A stretch of 64,000 nt of DNA from Labyrinthula sp. Ha (taxonomy: Eukaryota; Sar; Bigyra; Labyrinthulida; Labyrinthulaceae). The notes beneath the pieces were generated by a model, which did no database searches, was not told where the DNA came from, and was given only the letters and a program-made list of their open reading frames with translations. Position numbers and translations under genes: made by a program. Below are positions 13,530 to 25,952 of this stretch, in pieces. How positions within the stretch are numbered: the first letter of the stretch is position 1; each line of letters starts with the position of its first letter. The stretch covers positions 124,001 through 188,000 of the forward strand of contig JAALGZ010000025.1 in NCBI GenBank assembly GCA_015227615.1, written 5' to 3'.

Positions 13530-15022
13530 ATGTCAAATAACTTTTTTCCAAGTTCTTCTTCTTCTCAGTTATTTGAAAGTTTAAAGTCATCGTTTAAGAG
13601 ACAAGACTCAGTTGATGTAAAGAAATTTATTGCAGAGAACTTCAATGATCACTCTTCTTTTGAAGGATCTAGTGCAAAAATACAGAGTGAAAATCTTTTC
13701 AACACTTCGCGTTTATTATTTCAGAGTTTAAGTGATATGTATTCTAAGAATAAAGAAGAGTTTGATTCTTTATTTACTTTAAAGAAGATAAATAAAATGA
13801 CACTTGATTGCTACTTGGAAAAAACTGAAGCAGAACTCACACCAACACAAAGAATAAGAGATCATTATTTCTTTCCTGGAGTATCAAAAGCTCTTCTTAA
13901 GAAATACTTATTCTTTTGTCATTTATCAAATCTTTCATATTATGAGTTTAGCGAAACTGAATCTTTTCTTGAAACTCTTTTTAAACTGTTTTCGAGAAAT
14001 CTTTCTGATTCTTCTGGGTTTGAAAAAATATTTGATTCGTTTTATACAAATATTGCAGAATTAGATGAATCAAGTTTTCGATTAGTTAAAACTCATCCAA
14101 TAGCAACAAAAGATTTACCAAAGCATATTGTATTATTTCATTTTGGTCAACTTAAAGCAGATGCTTCAAAAATTTGGAGTAGAAAAGATAGTCTTGAAGT
14201 TATTATCTCAATTAGAGGAACTTTCTCCTTGGAAGATGTTGTTACTGATATAGGTGTGAAACCAGATGACTTTTTTGAAGGTACTTGCCATTCAGGGATT
14301 AAACAAAAGGCTGAAAACATAGTTAAAGAAGTTGAAGATTTATTTAAAAAAAGAGGAGTTGAACAACTTGATCAACTTCCTTCTACAAAGTTTGTTTTTA
14401 CTGGGTATATTTTTATCATATTAAATAAAATACAGGCATTCTTTAGGTGCTGCAATAGCAAATGCAGCTGCTATGATAATGAAAGATAAATATAATAAAC
14501 TTGATGTTCAAGCATACGGATTTGGTTGTCCACCTTTTATTTCAAAAGAACTTGTTGAACGTAAAAAATATTTTATTGTTTTAATTTTTAGGTACTCAAA
14601 AATATTGCACAAATATAGTTTTTGATGATGATCTAATTGCTAGAGTAGGTGAAGGTTCAATATTAGATCTAGCAAGAAAATTATCACAATTTGATACTTC
14701 AAAATATTTAGAAAAGGATTTAAAAGCTCTTGTTTCTCATTTTTCAAGTAAATTACCAACAAGTGCACAAAGTTATTTTGAAAAAATAATCTCACAGAGT
14801 GAAAAACCAATAGATTTGAAAGAAGAAAATGGAGAAATATTAGAAGAAAAGTATAATTATCAACATCCTGGAAAATTGGTACATATTTATCGTGCTGGAA
14901 ATAAATATGACTCTGCTCAAGTTCCAACAACTTTCTTCAAAGATATTGTTTTCTCAAGAACTATGATAGAAGATCATTTCCTTGAGATTTACACAGATTC
15001 TCTTCATGCGCTGAGTAAATAA
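13530..15022 (+). CDS. class 3 lipase, diacylglycerol-lipase-like (copy A)
   Basis: Predicted alpha/beta-hydrolase of the lipase class 3 fold, closest in motif layout to sn1-specific diacylglycerol lipases, which cut an acyl chain from diacylglycerol. Exons: 13530-14404, 14436-14560, 14592-15022; two 31-nt introns (phase 2, then phase 1); 476 residues. The nucleophile elbow G-H-S-L-G is split by intron 1, with Ser at about 294. IRGTFSLEDVVTDIG upstream is the oxyanion region. FDDDLIARVG carries the likely catalytic Asp, and EDHFLEIYTDSL near the C-terminus the likely His. All catalytic residues are present. No signal peptide or transmembrane segment is visible; the N-terminus is Ser-rich. It faces a close paralogue at 17420-18976. 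Compared with that copy it lacks an N-terminal extension of about 20 residues. Substrate is inferred from family only. Confidence 0.85.
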
Positions 15023-17166
15023 AATATAAACATTTGTTCACTAGTAACTATAAATGGATGTATGGAAATGGATATTCTTTCATTTCGTACTCTTTTTCAG
15101 TTACTTTTTTTGTCATGAAATGTTTAATTACCAAAGTGTTAATAGTTGAAAAGTTTTTTGGTTTTACTTATTTTTCTTCTACTTCTGTCATATATATATA
15201 ATAGGGAAATTCTTTTGTACTGCAATTAAAGATACTTTTCTAGCATTAACTCCAATGAATATTATTTCTTGTTTCTTTTACAAACTACAAATCAGCAAAT
15301 AGATAAATTCCACTTTCCAATAATTAATCCTTTAAAATATAAGAGATTATAATACTGCATTATACAATTGAAAGTCGAGAAGATCTTCGTCTACACTTGT
15401 GCGGAATTACTAGATATGATGTAAGATATGTCTTAGAACAAAATTAAGTTAACCAGTTCTTCTTATCCACTCAATTAGCATAGTACACACACGCTCTTGT
15501 CTTTACTTTTTTATTAAAGAACTTATTAAAGTTTTTGCTTTTAAATGACTGTTATTAAGTAAGATTTGATTCTCTTTTTAGAAAGAGTTCATGCTCTTCT
15601 GGTTTAAAATTTTATTTGCCGGGAATTTCTAACCAGACAAGTTATCTACAAGTAAAAAGCTTAAACTAAGACTCACAAGAGAAATCGATACTGTTTAATT
15701 TGGCTAACAAAAATATTTTCTTAATTTTCCAAATACTCAGTGTACTTTGTTAATATGCAAATGAATTGATGCTTCTTAATTGTAGGTTAAGATTGTAATA
15801 GGAAGTTCATGTGGTTCCAGATTTGTATGTTTAAGATAATATTCGCGTTTAAATACATTGCAGCACACAAAAAATTTACATAGCCATGTATACTGAGGAA
15901 TGGAGAATTCTAAAAAGAAGTGATAAGGATTATAATTAAAATTATTGAAAAAATTGAAATGGGAACATTTAGTTAGTGTACTCTTCAAAATCATTAACGC
16001 AAAATCATTTTAATCCTTTTTCAAGTCTGAAGTACTAAGCATAACTTCTACGTTTTTTTGCAATTTCAAAAAGATTTTCTTCTTACTTTATATCTTGTCA
16101 CATAATTTAAAAAATCAGCTTACTTGGTATCCCTTCCATTGAAGTACAAGAAAATATTACCTTGATTACAATGAAAAATAAAAATCCTTTGAAAGATATT
16201 CTTGGTTTTTTGAAATTCGTAAATGTTAAACTTGGATTTCTTAAATTCCCATTGAGCATTTTTTTATCAACTTCACTTATATTCCACAAAAGAAATATAT
16301 ATTGAATAACTCAATAAAATACCAAACTTGGCTACTGAATGTTCTAGTTCAAGCAAGTTATAAGATATAAAATAGAATAATTACCACGATAAATGGTTTC
16401 TTTTAAAAACTATAACTTTGTACAAGAAATACAACAGGCTCTTATCAGTAGAAGTAAAATATTCACTCAGCTCACAATTCGGGATGGAGAATCATATCTC
16501 ACTAAGATCTCAAGAAGAATATATAAACTTCCATCGATAAACTATGAATGAATAAAAATTTTTGAAGTTACTTTGATTGAGAACTGAGAACTCTTAAAAT
16601 TTCAATAAATTATTTTCTTAGTCTTGGTGCATACTCATATCATCATTGAAACTATGCAAGGTAGCCTAAAGGAAAGTATTATTTATTTTCTAAAGGATTC
16701 AATACTTACAAAATGGGCTGAATCACATAACTCAAAGTTTGAATGAGTCTAATAATAATATTATAACTCGTACAAGATGTTAATAACAAGCTAAATTGAG
16801 TTTAAGCAAACCTTGAACTCAACTGGAAGACCCCCTTATAACCCTCTACAATAAAACTATTTTCTTTTTATCCTTTTAAATAATAAAATCCTTTTATTTT
16901 CCATGAACTTAACCTGTTTGTTTTCCTCAAACAATAAATATATTTGTTCTAAAACCTTCACAAAAACGTTCCAGCATAAACAACAACCGTCAAGATTAAA
17001 TGGAAGAAATACAATATAACACTATATTCCGGTATTTTATCAATATTCCATTTATATAGTATATGATACTGGTACTTTATGGGTAATACTAGTTTTTTTC
17101 CGGCTTTAATTTAAAATACAGCAAAATAAGTCAAATAAAAATACAAAACAAAGAAAAAAACTGCCA
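15023..17166. other. gene-free spacer inside the inverted lipase pair
   Basis: About 2.1 kb of AT-rich sequence with no supported gene. A short motif at 16841-16863 repeats one next to the LINE fragment at 2.8 kb. Confidence 0.5.
16841..16863. repeat. short motif shared with 2799-2822
   Basis: Differs from the copy at 2799 by one base. It has no LINE coding sequence beside it, so it could be the 3' tail of a heavily truncated LINE or an unrelated repeat. Confidence 0.35.
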
Positions 17167-17409
17167 ATGGTAAGCATAGAAATTTTATTTGCTATCACAG
17201 GAATACTAGTTTTTTTTATTGTATTATTAGGTTGCAGAATATATAAACTTATGAACGAACTGTATGGATATCTTTTTACAAGGAAAAGTATGACAGTTGA
17301 AAGAGTTACTTCAACTGCAGGAACTTCCCGAAAACAGCCATCTATAGCAAGTACACCTCAAATGGCTTATAAAACTCCACCAACTCCATCTACAATAAAT
17401 GGAGCATAA
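17167..17409 (+). CDS. small single-pass membrane protein, unrecognised
   Basis: 80-residue ORF with an ATG start. Residues about 5-24 (IEILFAITGILVFFIVLLGC) form one clear transmembrane helix. A basic stretch follows (RIYKL, then FTRKS), then a Ser/Thr/Pro-rich tail of about 40 residues ending TPPTPSTINGA. By the positive-inside rule the tail is probably cytoplasmic. I do not recognise the family. It converges on lipase copy B: only 10 nt separate the two stop codons, a spacing also seen at other tight gene ends in this window, which supports it as a real gene. The composition contrast between hydrophobic N-terminus and Pro/Thr tail is unlike random AT-rich ORFs. Confidence 0.5.
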   Translation: MVSIEILFAITGILVFFIVLLGCRIYKLMNELYGYLFTRKSMTVERVTSTAGTSRKQPSIASTPQMAYKTPPTPSTINGA

Positions 17410-17419
17410 ACGTTTTATT

Positions 17420-18976
17420 TTATTTACTCAACTCGTGCAGAGAATCTGTGTAAATCTCAAGGAAATGATCTTCTATCATAGTTCTTGAGAAAACAATATC
17501 TTTGAAGAAAGTTGTTGGAACTTGAGCAGCTTCAAATTTATTTCCGGCACGATAAATATGTACCATTTTCCCAGGATGTTGGTAATTATACTTTTCTTCT
17601 AAGATTTCTTTATTTTCTTCTCGCACTTCTATTGGTTTTTCAATCTTAGTTTGCGAGATTAAATCCTCAAAATAACTTTGTGCACTTGTTGGTAATTTAC
17701 TTGAAAAATGAGAAACAAGAGCTTTTAAATCCTTTTCTAAATATTTTGAAGTATCAAATTGTGATAATTTTCTTGCTAGATCCAATATTGAACCTTCACC
17801 TGCTCTAGCAATTAAATCATCATCAAAAACTATATTTGTGCAATATTTTTGAGTACCTAAAAATTAAAACAATAAAATATTTTTTTACGTTCAACAAGTT
17901 CTTTTGAAATAAAAGGTGGACAACCAAATCCATATGCTTGAACATCAAGTTTATTATATTTATCTTTCATTATCATAGCCGCTGCATTTGCTATTGCAGC
18001 ACCTAAAGAATGCCTATATTTTATTTAATATGATAAAAATATACCCAGTAAAAACAAACTTAGTAGAAGGAAGTTGATCAAGTTGTTCAACTCCTCTATT
18101 TTTAAACAAATCCTCAACTTCTTTAACTATATTTTCAGCCTTTTGTTTAATCCCTGAATGACAAGTTCCTTCAAAAAAGTCATCTGGTTTCACACCTATA
18201 TCAGTAACAAGATCTTCTAATGAATAAGTTCCTCTAATTGAGATAATAACTTCAAGACTATCTTTTCTACTCCAAATTTTTGAAGCATCTGCTTTAAGTT
18301 GACCAAAATGAAATAATACAATATGTTTTGGTAAATCTTTTGTTGCTATTGGATGAGTTTTAACTAATCGAAAACTTGATTCATCTAATTCTGCAATATT
18401 TGTATAAAAAGAGTCAAATATTTCTTCAAATCCAGAACAATCAGAAAGATTTCGCGAAAATAGTTTAAAAAGAGTTTCAAGAAAAGTTTCAGGTTCACTA
18501 AACTCATAATATGAAAGATTTGATAAATGGCAAAAGAATAAGTATTTCTTAAGAAGATATTTCGATACTCCAGGAAAGAAATAATGATCTCTTATTCTTT
18601 GTGTTGGTGTGAGTTCTGCTTCAGTTTTTTCCAAGTAGCAATCAAGTGTCATTTTATTTATCTTCTTTAAAGTAAATAAAGAATCAAACTCTTTTTTATT
18701 CTTAGAATACATATCACTTAAATTTTGAAATAATGAACGAGAAGTTTCAATAAGATTTTCACTTTGAACTTTTGCGTTCAAATCTTCGAGGCAAGATTCA
18801 TCGTTGAAGTTCTCTGTAATAAATTTCTTTACGTCTATTGTCTCCTCTTTTTTAAAAGATGATTTTAAATTTTCAAATAAATGAAGAGATGGAAATTTTG
18901 GAAAGAAGCTGCTGGAATTATATCGTCGACTAGTTGATGAAAAGTTTCTTTTTACTTGTTTAAGTAATTGTTTCAT
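17420..18976 (-). CDS. class 3 lipase, diacylglycerol-lipase-like (copy B, possible organelle-targeted)
   Basis: Paralogue of the lipase at 13530-15022, on the opposite strand, tail to tail. Exons: 18976-18045, 18013-17889, 17856-17420; introns 31 and 32 nt at the same positions and phases as in copy A and almost identical in sequence; 497 residues. The nucleophile Ser lies in G-H-S-L-G at about 313; the Asp and His motifs are conserved. Unlike copy A it starts with MKQLLKQVKRNFSSTSRRYN, rich in Arg, Lys and Ser with no acidic residue, which looks like a mitochondrial presequence. The catalytic and C-terminal parts are nearly the same as copy A, while the first 70 residues differ more. Targeting is inferred; the enzyme assignment rests on motifs. 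Confidence 0.85.
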
Positions 18977-19749
18977 TTATAGTCTATAATAATTAAAGTA
19001 AATGTTAAGATTTGGGCAGATTAATTTTATTAGTACAGAAATTATGCTGGTTTTATAAAGTTTCACAAAGCAGTTGTTAATCAGATTTGGAATTATTTTG
19101 GGCAATCTTAATTTGATAACACTCTTTAAGAATTGCAATTGACTGAAAAATGATGGTGTTAAATTGAGAACCCAATAAGAATAACAACTTAAAATCGACT
19201 TAGCTGTAAATTTTGTTTATTGCATAAGGCTGCGCTAGCATCTTAGATGGTATGAAATCAGCGAAACGAGATATGTACAAGGCTTTATAATTGTGTTTGG
19301 AGGGGATTATTTAGACTTAAACCACATCGCTTTGGTAATACGGGGAAGAATATAAGCATACAGTAAGAACTTATGTGAAGAACTATTGGTTCAGGAAAAA
19401 TTATATTAATACCTATTTATTTAATTTTAGAATATAACTATTTTATACTATTCATTGAGCTTCCTCCTGGACTGTTTGCTGAAGGGTTTATATGTTTCCA
19501 TTATACTATTTGCTTTGTCTCATTTCCTTCAAAATGAGAATAAATTATCGAAATTGTATTCCTTGTATTTCAAAATACTCCGTTTTTGGTTGCATCTTTG
19601 ACCCTGTTATCGAAAAAATTTCCATTTTTTCTGTTCCTGCTATTACTTTGTTTTTCTCTATGATAGGGCGATGACTCTAATTTACTTAGCATTCTGGGTG
19701 TTATATATTTTTTATGGCGTGATTGTTGAACATACTGATGTGTTACTGT
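18977..19749. other. intergenic region upstream of lipase B
   Basis: AT-rich sequence with no supported gene. It should include the lipase B promoter. Confidence 0.5.
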
Positions 19750-20500
19750 GATTCAAGTCTACCGCCTGCCTCCACTATTTGGACATTTTTTTAACGTTTC
19801 ATGCAAAGTTGTCGCTGTTGTGCTTCTGAAATCATGGTAGATATACAGTTGTTCCTCCAAACCATTTAATGCAGCAATTTTCTTTGCTGAATTTTGAAAC
19901 AAGGTATTTTCTCTTCTTGGCTTTATAAACTTTTTGAAACGATCTACATAGCTCGGATAAAAGTACATATTTCTTTTTTTCTTGAGCTTGCTTAATCGTG
20001 CTATATATCTCGTGTAAAAACTTACGAGAAAGTGATCTTCAATGAGGAATTTTGTTCCATCTGCACCATTTTACACTCTTTCAAAAGAAACAGCCACTTA
20101 TTTATTCTTTCTATCGGCCCTTACATTATGAATTCTTTGTGAATAGTTCAATTCAACTCTTAGAACCCCATAGTATACTAATAGATTATCAACTTTCTCC
20201 TTGATGTCGATGATCGCATCGGATTCTAAGCTTTCTACAAAAACAAAATTATCTTGATGGCTAAGGGCTTTGCCTTTTATTGCTAAAATTTTTTCTTTGT
20301 TTTTAATCCAGCTGGCTACAATGTCCCATAGTAAAGCACCTGAGTCGATGAAGTTTCTCCCAAACAGTCTTTTTAACATGCCGTTTTTGCTCCAGAATGA
20401 GCTTGATGCTTATCCTTCTTTTCTTAATGTACTTGATAAACCCCGATATACTTTGATACGGATTGCTTTCCTGCGTTTGTATATACAAACTCTTTAAAAA
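19750..20500 (-). mobile_element. fossil tyrosine-recombinase element (Crypton- or DIRS-like), broken
   Basis: On the minus strand, pieces of a tyrosine recombinase catalytic domain are visible. One has the first-arginine box (YYGVLRVELN, near 20170-20140) with the preceding core-binding-like helices; another has the H-x-x-R box (YHDFRSTTATTL, near 19850-19810), both in the expected order and spacing. The frames are broken in a few places, so it is a fossil. Tyrosine recombinases occur in Crypton DNA transposons and in DIRS-type retroelements; no reverse transcriptase was noticed nearby, which favours a Crypton-like origin. Boundaries are rough. Confidence 0.5.
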
Positions 20501-23500
20501 CAGTTAATTCTTTAAAATATCGATCGCGGAATATCCTCGGAATTATACTCTCGTCCTTTTCCTCATTCAAAGTTTATATATATTTTATGGTTTTCCCTTT
20601 TTGGATAGGGTTGCCTTAATCTTTTTATCTGATTCTCTGTGACAACGAGTATTTTCTAACTTCGGTAGTTGGTGTTGGTTTTATTACATTCTCTTGTACA
20701 CTATAGCTCGAATTCATACCCGACATGTAAAATTAATTATCGGTCGAGTTCAAGTAAAATTATGCCATCTCTATTGGACCTTACCTGAATTCCAGAATTC
20801 AATTGGTTTACTTGGGATTCTGACAAGATGGTTGACAAACCTGTGTTTTTATGTGATGGTTAGTAGGTAATTTCTGATAGATTTGTTGCGATTAAAGTCG
20901 ACTGCAATATCGATTCTAACGGTTATGCAGCTATAGAGACTATATCAGTGGAAGACTTATTCACACGGCATATTATAACAGATAATCATCTTCTTAGATA
21001 TCTGTAGTTGACAAACGCCTAGAACTCGTGGTTTTTATTAAGTTTTCATTAGAATTTAAATGAATACTCAACTGATTAACCTTAGTGCGTATTAAGTAAC
21101 AATTGTGGTAACTTTACCCAAACGGTTTTAGAACTGTAGATAAATATTGAAGAATGTTTTATACTTCTAGCAACTAGTGATAATGAGCTAGCCTCATAGC
21201 AGACCTCCATAGAATATAGAAATATTGAACTAAAATAGATGGGTTTAATAGATCAACTTAAAATATACCAGAAATCAATGTATATAGGAGAATAGTAATG
21301 CTAAGAATAATGATACTTACAATCGATGTAATCGAAACAGAGATGCATATCAAACAAATTTTATTAGTTAATAGATATATTTCTCTTGAGTGATCAAAAC
21401 ATAGTTCTGTTTGACAGCACAGGCATGCAGTTTCTTCATATCAATCTTTATAATTTAATCAGCGCAATTTTATCATTTTGTGCCAAAGAATTAACATATA
21501 CATTCCGTTTTATTAGTAGTAACCTTTATCTTGCATTCTTATTTCCAAACACTTATCAAATAAATATCCCCACATATGACTTTAATTTGATTCTTAGCGC
21601 CATTTCTACCTCTACCTCTGCCTCTGTTACATATCTGACATTTAACTGTTACTAGGGAGGGGGGTGTTATATTCTTATGCAACTAACTAACTTTTTCTAT
21701 CTAGAAATACTTCAGTGTTAAAAATATATTATAAAATTTATTCTCATAAGGATCTAGGATACACTTATTACATCAAATTCAACAATTTCTTTGTGCTGTT
21801 ATATGATTAAATTTATCAAAGTGTTTAAACATACCTCCTGTAGTATACTTGGCTCTAGATAAGAAAATACTTGAGGTACACGCTAACAAATAATGAGAGA
21901 AAAGTACTATAGGTCCTTGTTGAATTTCATCTGTGAAATTTTCTTGGTATTATTCCCAGCATAAGAAATCTTCATAATAATTGATAAAATGTCTCTGTTT
22001 GTATTTGAAAAGTTATATATCTTCTGTATTACAGCTCTTGCAGATAAGCATCAACTTTCCGAAACATAGCCCTATAAACCGCATCACAAATCAACATTGG
22101 GTAGACACCATGGTAGATCTTAGAATACTTACGAAGAAATTCCAAGAAAGGAACAAGTTTTTTGCATCAACAATTTTTGAAAAATAATAACGCTATTCTC
22201 TATTCTGTGTTGCATATCTTACTTCTCGGTTTTTGAGACAACTTTGATATCTTAATATAGCTAATCACGTGTATTTATTTAGGTTTGTAATGTAAGTGAT
22301 ACTGTCCTTTCACTCTAGTTCATTAAATTATAAGATTTTGTATCCTCTCAAGAGCAATCATCGTTTTTTTCGTGGAAAATTTTGCGATACTCTAGTCTTA
22401 GTAACTAAAAGCTTGTAATACAACCTTTATACAAGCATTCAGTGAACAGAAGCAAATGTATGAATTCTCTGAAATACGACAATATTGACACCTTTCTCAC
22501 ATTATACTTATTTCCAGTCGTCGTCGCAACAAGAAACACTGCTAAAAAGTTACCAAACTAACCTTAACTAAGTCAAAATTTCAAGAAATAGAAAGTTGAC
22601 GTATGTCATGTGCCAAATACAAATGATTTATAATATCATCTAACAGTTCATTGTTCCAAGTAGAATCTTGAAAGATGAATCAATTTAGTAGCTGCAAATG
22701 GGGAGAAATATTTAAATTCCGGAAAACTATATCTTGCAACCATACGCACCCCGCTGGATTTCTCCAATATAATTCTAGGCGTTAAATACCTAAGTACTGT
22801 CTGTCTACATTTCTAAGTTTCTTTGCTGCGACTTCTTGTAAGGACTGGGTTCACGTTTGTTACTCTCAGTAAGTTAGTGGACATCACTTCTTGCAACATA
22901 CCACCTTCAACGCGTCTTTCTATCCTGATATATTCCATTAGTCGTAATTTTTCTGAACATATTAGTAGACTATAAGATATCTTAAACTGTTTGAAGAGAT
23001 TAAAGTGGTATTTTAATGCTGCAGTTAGATTGTTGCATATCAACTTATGGTGGTCTCCTGTCATTCTTTCCTACAAATTAAATATGGGGAGCTTTAGGTA
23101 ATTGCGATATTTTTTGTTGATAAAATGACCTTCCTCATTGAAACAATTTGTCCCAGGAGTGATTAGTAGAAAATATTTTTTTGTAGCAAAGAAATCTTTA
23201 ACTGGCTTTAAATTTTAGCATCCTTTGAAAAGAGAGCTGAACAAGAGCTTTATAGTGCATCAAGAATGCACACCGGGTTTATCTCAGATTTTGAATTACG
23301 CACCAAAGCAATCAAAAGATGTGTTATATTATAAGGGAAAATTTAGAAAAACGTTTCTGAAGCGGATAGGCTGGAATATATAATTACTCTCAGGATTAAA
23401 ACATCAGCCTTTTTTATACTCAATACTCTATTCTTAAAAGTTACTACTCTTAAATTCTAATTACCACCATATTTGGGGTAGAACCGAAACAAAATAACGA

Positions 23501-25952
23501 AAAGTAGCTATAAACTTCTAAAGTCGAGTTTGAAACTAAGGTCATTCGTAAAGCGATCTATAACTACAACTTAAATGGAAGTGGGAGGGGAGATTTCGGA
23601 GGAATTCTAGCGGAAGAATGAAATACCAATAACTTAATCTGACCAACATAGCTATATTGTTCTGATTACTTGCTGTAACTCACCAAGGAACATTTTAAAT
23701 TTAAGAATAATGTCCACTCACTGTCGTGATATAAGAAATCGGAAACTTTTTTTAGAAAGGTATACACGATCTTTTAGCCTATGAACAAGTTTATTTCAAG
23801 ATATAAACTTCCCCCTCTTTCAATTTGGTAACTCTGTTTTGACTCTAGGGGGCTGTTACTTTAAGTAGAACTTCAGTTTAAACAGGTGAAAATAACATTC
23901 TACCTTAATATTGGAACACCTTGTGCAAAAAGATAAATAGATCTTAGAAAATATGTTTTACGCATCATTGTCACTGTTGGGGAGTGTTTGTGGAGTTATC
24001 TAGATATTTGGGTTTGATAATGTATCTAAACTGTCTGTTCTCATGATAATAATCAGCTCGAATATAAAAACCTGACTCTTCAGTATGAATTATAGCTCGT
24101 TTACACCTACACCTAACCCAAACTAAGTAATATATTATCCAATAGGTGAAACCAAAAAGAATCAAATAAGCTGTTGAGTGGTTCTTCGTGATGTTACGCC
24201 TGAATACGTGATTTATTTTGAATAAAAATCTATGAACGAATTATCAGAGTAAAGCCTTGTTACGGTTTATTGTGCTCATCCTCACCATTGGCTCTAAAGA
24301 AGCATTTGCTTGGATAAAAGTTTTCAGACTATGATATCTACTGGTCAACATTAGCGAATTTGCAGAAACAGTAAAACATGAAGGAGAAAGCAATGTATGC
24401 GTCGTTTCAAGTAACAATTAATACTTTTATAATTAATTTAGATTCATCCTAACACTCTTTGCAAAATGCTGCTCAGAACTCTAACTTTCTTATAGTTTGC
24501 ACTGTAATTAAACCACCTGTTTCTGGTGCATTTTTGATTATGCTGCATTATTAATAAATCATCGATACACCTCTGAAGGCGACCGTGAAGTTGAAGTCTG
24601 AAAACTGATTCATTTGTTTGGTGGTTCTCAATATAAACTAGATACAAAGGCTATTACTCATAACTTATTAATTTTTCTTAAACTTTTATCTTTTTTGTTC
24701 TTGCTAGAATTGCTTTATCGAGCTAATGCAAATGAGTATGCACTATTCAAAGTGTGTTACTTCGTTCGAATCCTTTTTCAAAGGGTTATTATATTATTTT
24801 ATTGACACAGCTTTTCTGAACTAGATTATCCTGTCGAATTTCATTTTTTAGGATGGTGAAATACTCTCTTTCCTTCGATAACAAGAACAAGAACCAACCA
24901 ACCAATGTAATGTAAATTCGCCTGCTGGTTGTCAATGGAGCATTTGCCTAGCTCTAACCTTTAACATACCTCCCGATTATTACAACTTCCCGGGAGAAAG
25001 TATGCTATTTCTTTTTTATTAAAAAGCAAAAATTTGGAATTCACTTCTTGGGACAAATTTAATGTAAATAATAAATACAGAGATTTACTATCCTTACTTA
25101 AATAAGTACACAAAGGATCTTGTTGGTGGGATTTATTGTCATACTTTTCCCTAGTTCGCGTTTTTACTATTTTATATTCTTGGTAACACTATATTTAGTT
25201 TTCATGGACACAAATCTTGTGGTCTCTAGAGATATTTCTATTATGTATGCGACCTTTCGTATTTGTTCGTTTTAGTAGCTAGTTATGGCCGTATTATGAA
25301 CACTTTCCTCTTTTTTATTTTAATCGTAGAGTAATCTATTTAGTCAATATATATATATATTACTATAGTGTATTTATAGAATTCTTTTATACAGATAAAC
25401 TGATACATTATAGTTCTAATCACTAGTTATCGAAAGTTTTACGTACTATAAATAATATGTATATTATTATAAAATATACTATATGTTACAACTATATACA
25501 AACATACTGTCTGTTCTTTTATTCAGTTTTGCTGTGATATTCTCTTCTTCGTCAGAAGTTGCGAAAACTTTTCTCCTTAAAACAAAAAACTTTATCAGAT
25601 ATAATGGTCTAGTAATATCTAATTTATTCTCTTTGGTGAATTTTGTAAGTAATAAAAACTTATTACTTACTTATAGTTCTTGTTTCGGATTTTTGTTTTT
25701 TTTTTGGTGAACAATACAAAACACATTTTTTTAATAGAAATGCACCCTTGTTGTTCCGTGTTCTTTTAGATGAACATACTTTATTACTAGCTAGCTCAGC
25801 TCTTCGACAAATTCCCGGTAGTGTCCCGGAACAAGAATCTAAAGTGGCTATATTGGTCACTCGACTGCACATAAAATTAAAAAGTGCTAATTCATCCGTT
25901 GGTACCGAAACGCCTTCAAAAACAATAAAAGAAAAATAGAAATTTTTGAAAG
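20501..25952. other. gene-free AT-rich region of about 5.4 kb
   Basis: No supported gene. Short frames at 21386-21655, 22813-23064 and 23971-24165 have no recognisable features. A slightly less AT-rich patch at 25740-25940, just upstream of the second Roco gene, holds a 63-codon plus-strand frame that could be 5' transcribed sequence, but no splice link to the gene keeps the frame. Confidence 0.45.

Noticed and set aside
23971-24647. Two minus-strand frames of 64-67 codons close together.
   Set aside because: No consistent domain or intron link; could not be tied to any element.
25748-25939. 63-codon plus-strand frame just upstream of the right Roco gene.
   Set aside because: It begins at TTG, and no GT..AG link to the Roco start keeps the frame; an in-frame TGA precedes the Roco ATG. 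Possibly 5' UTR.
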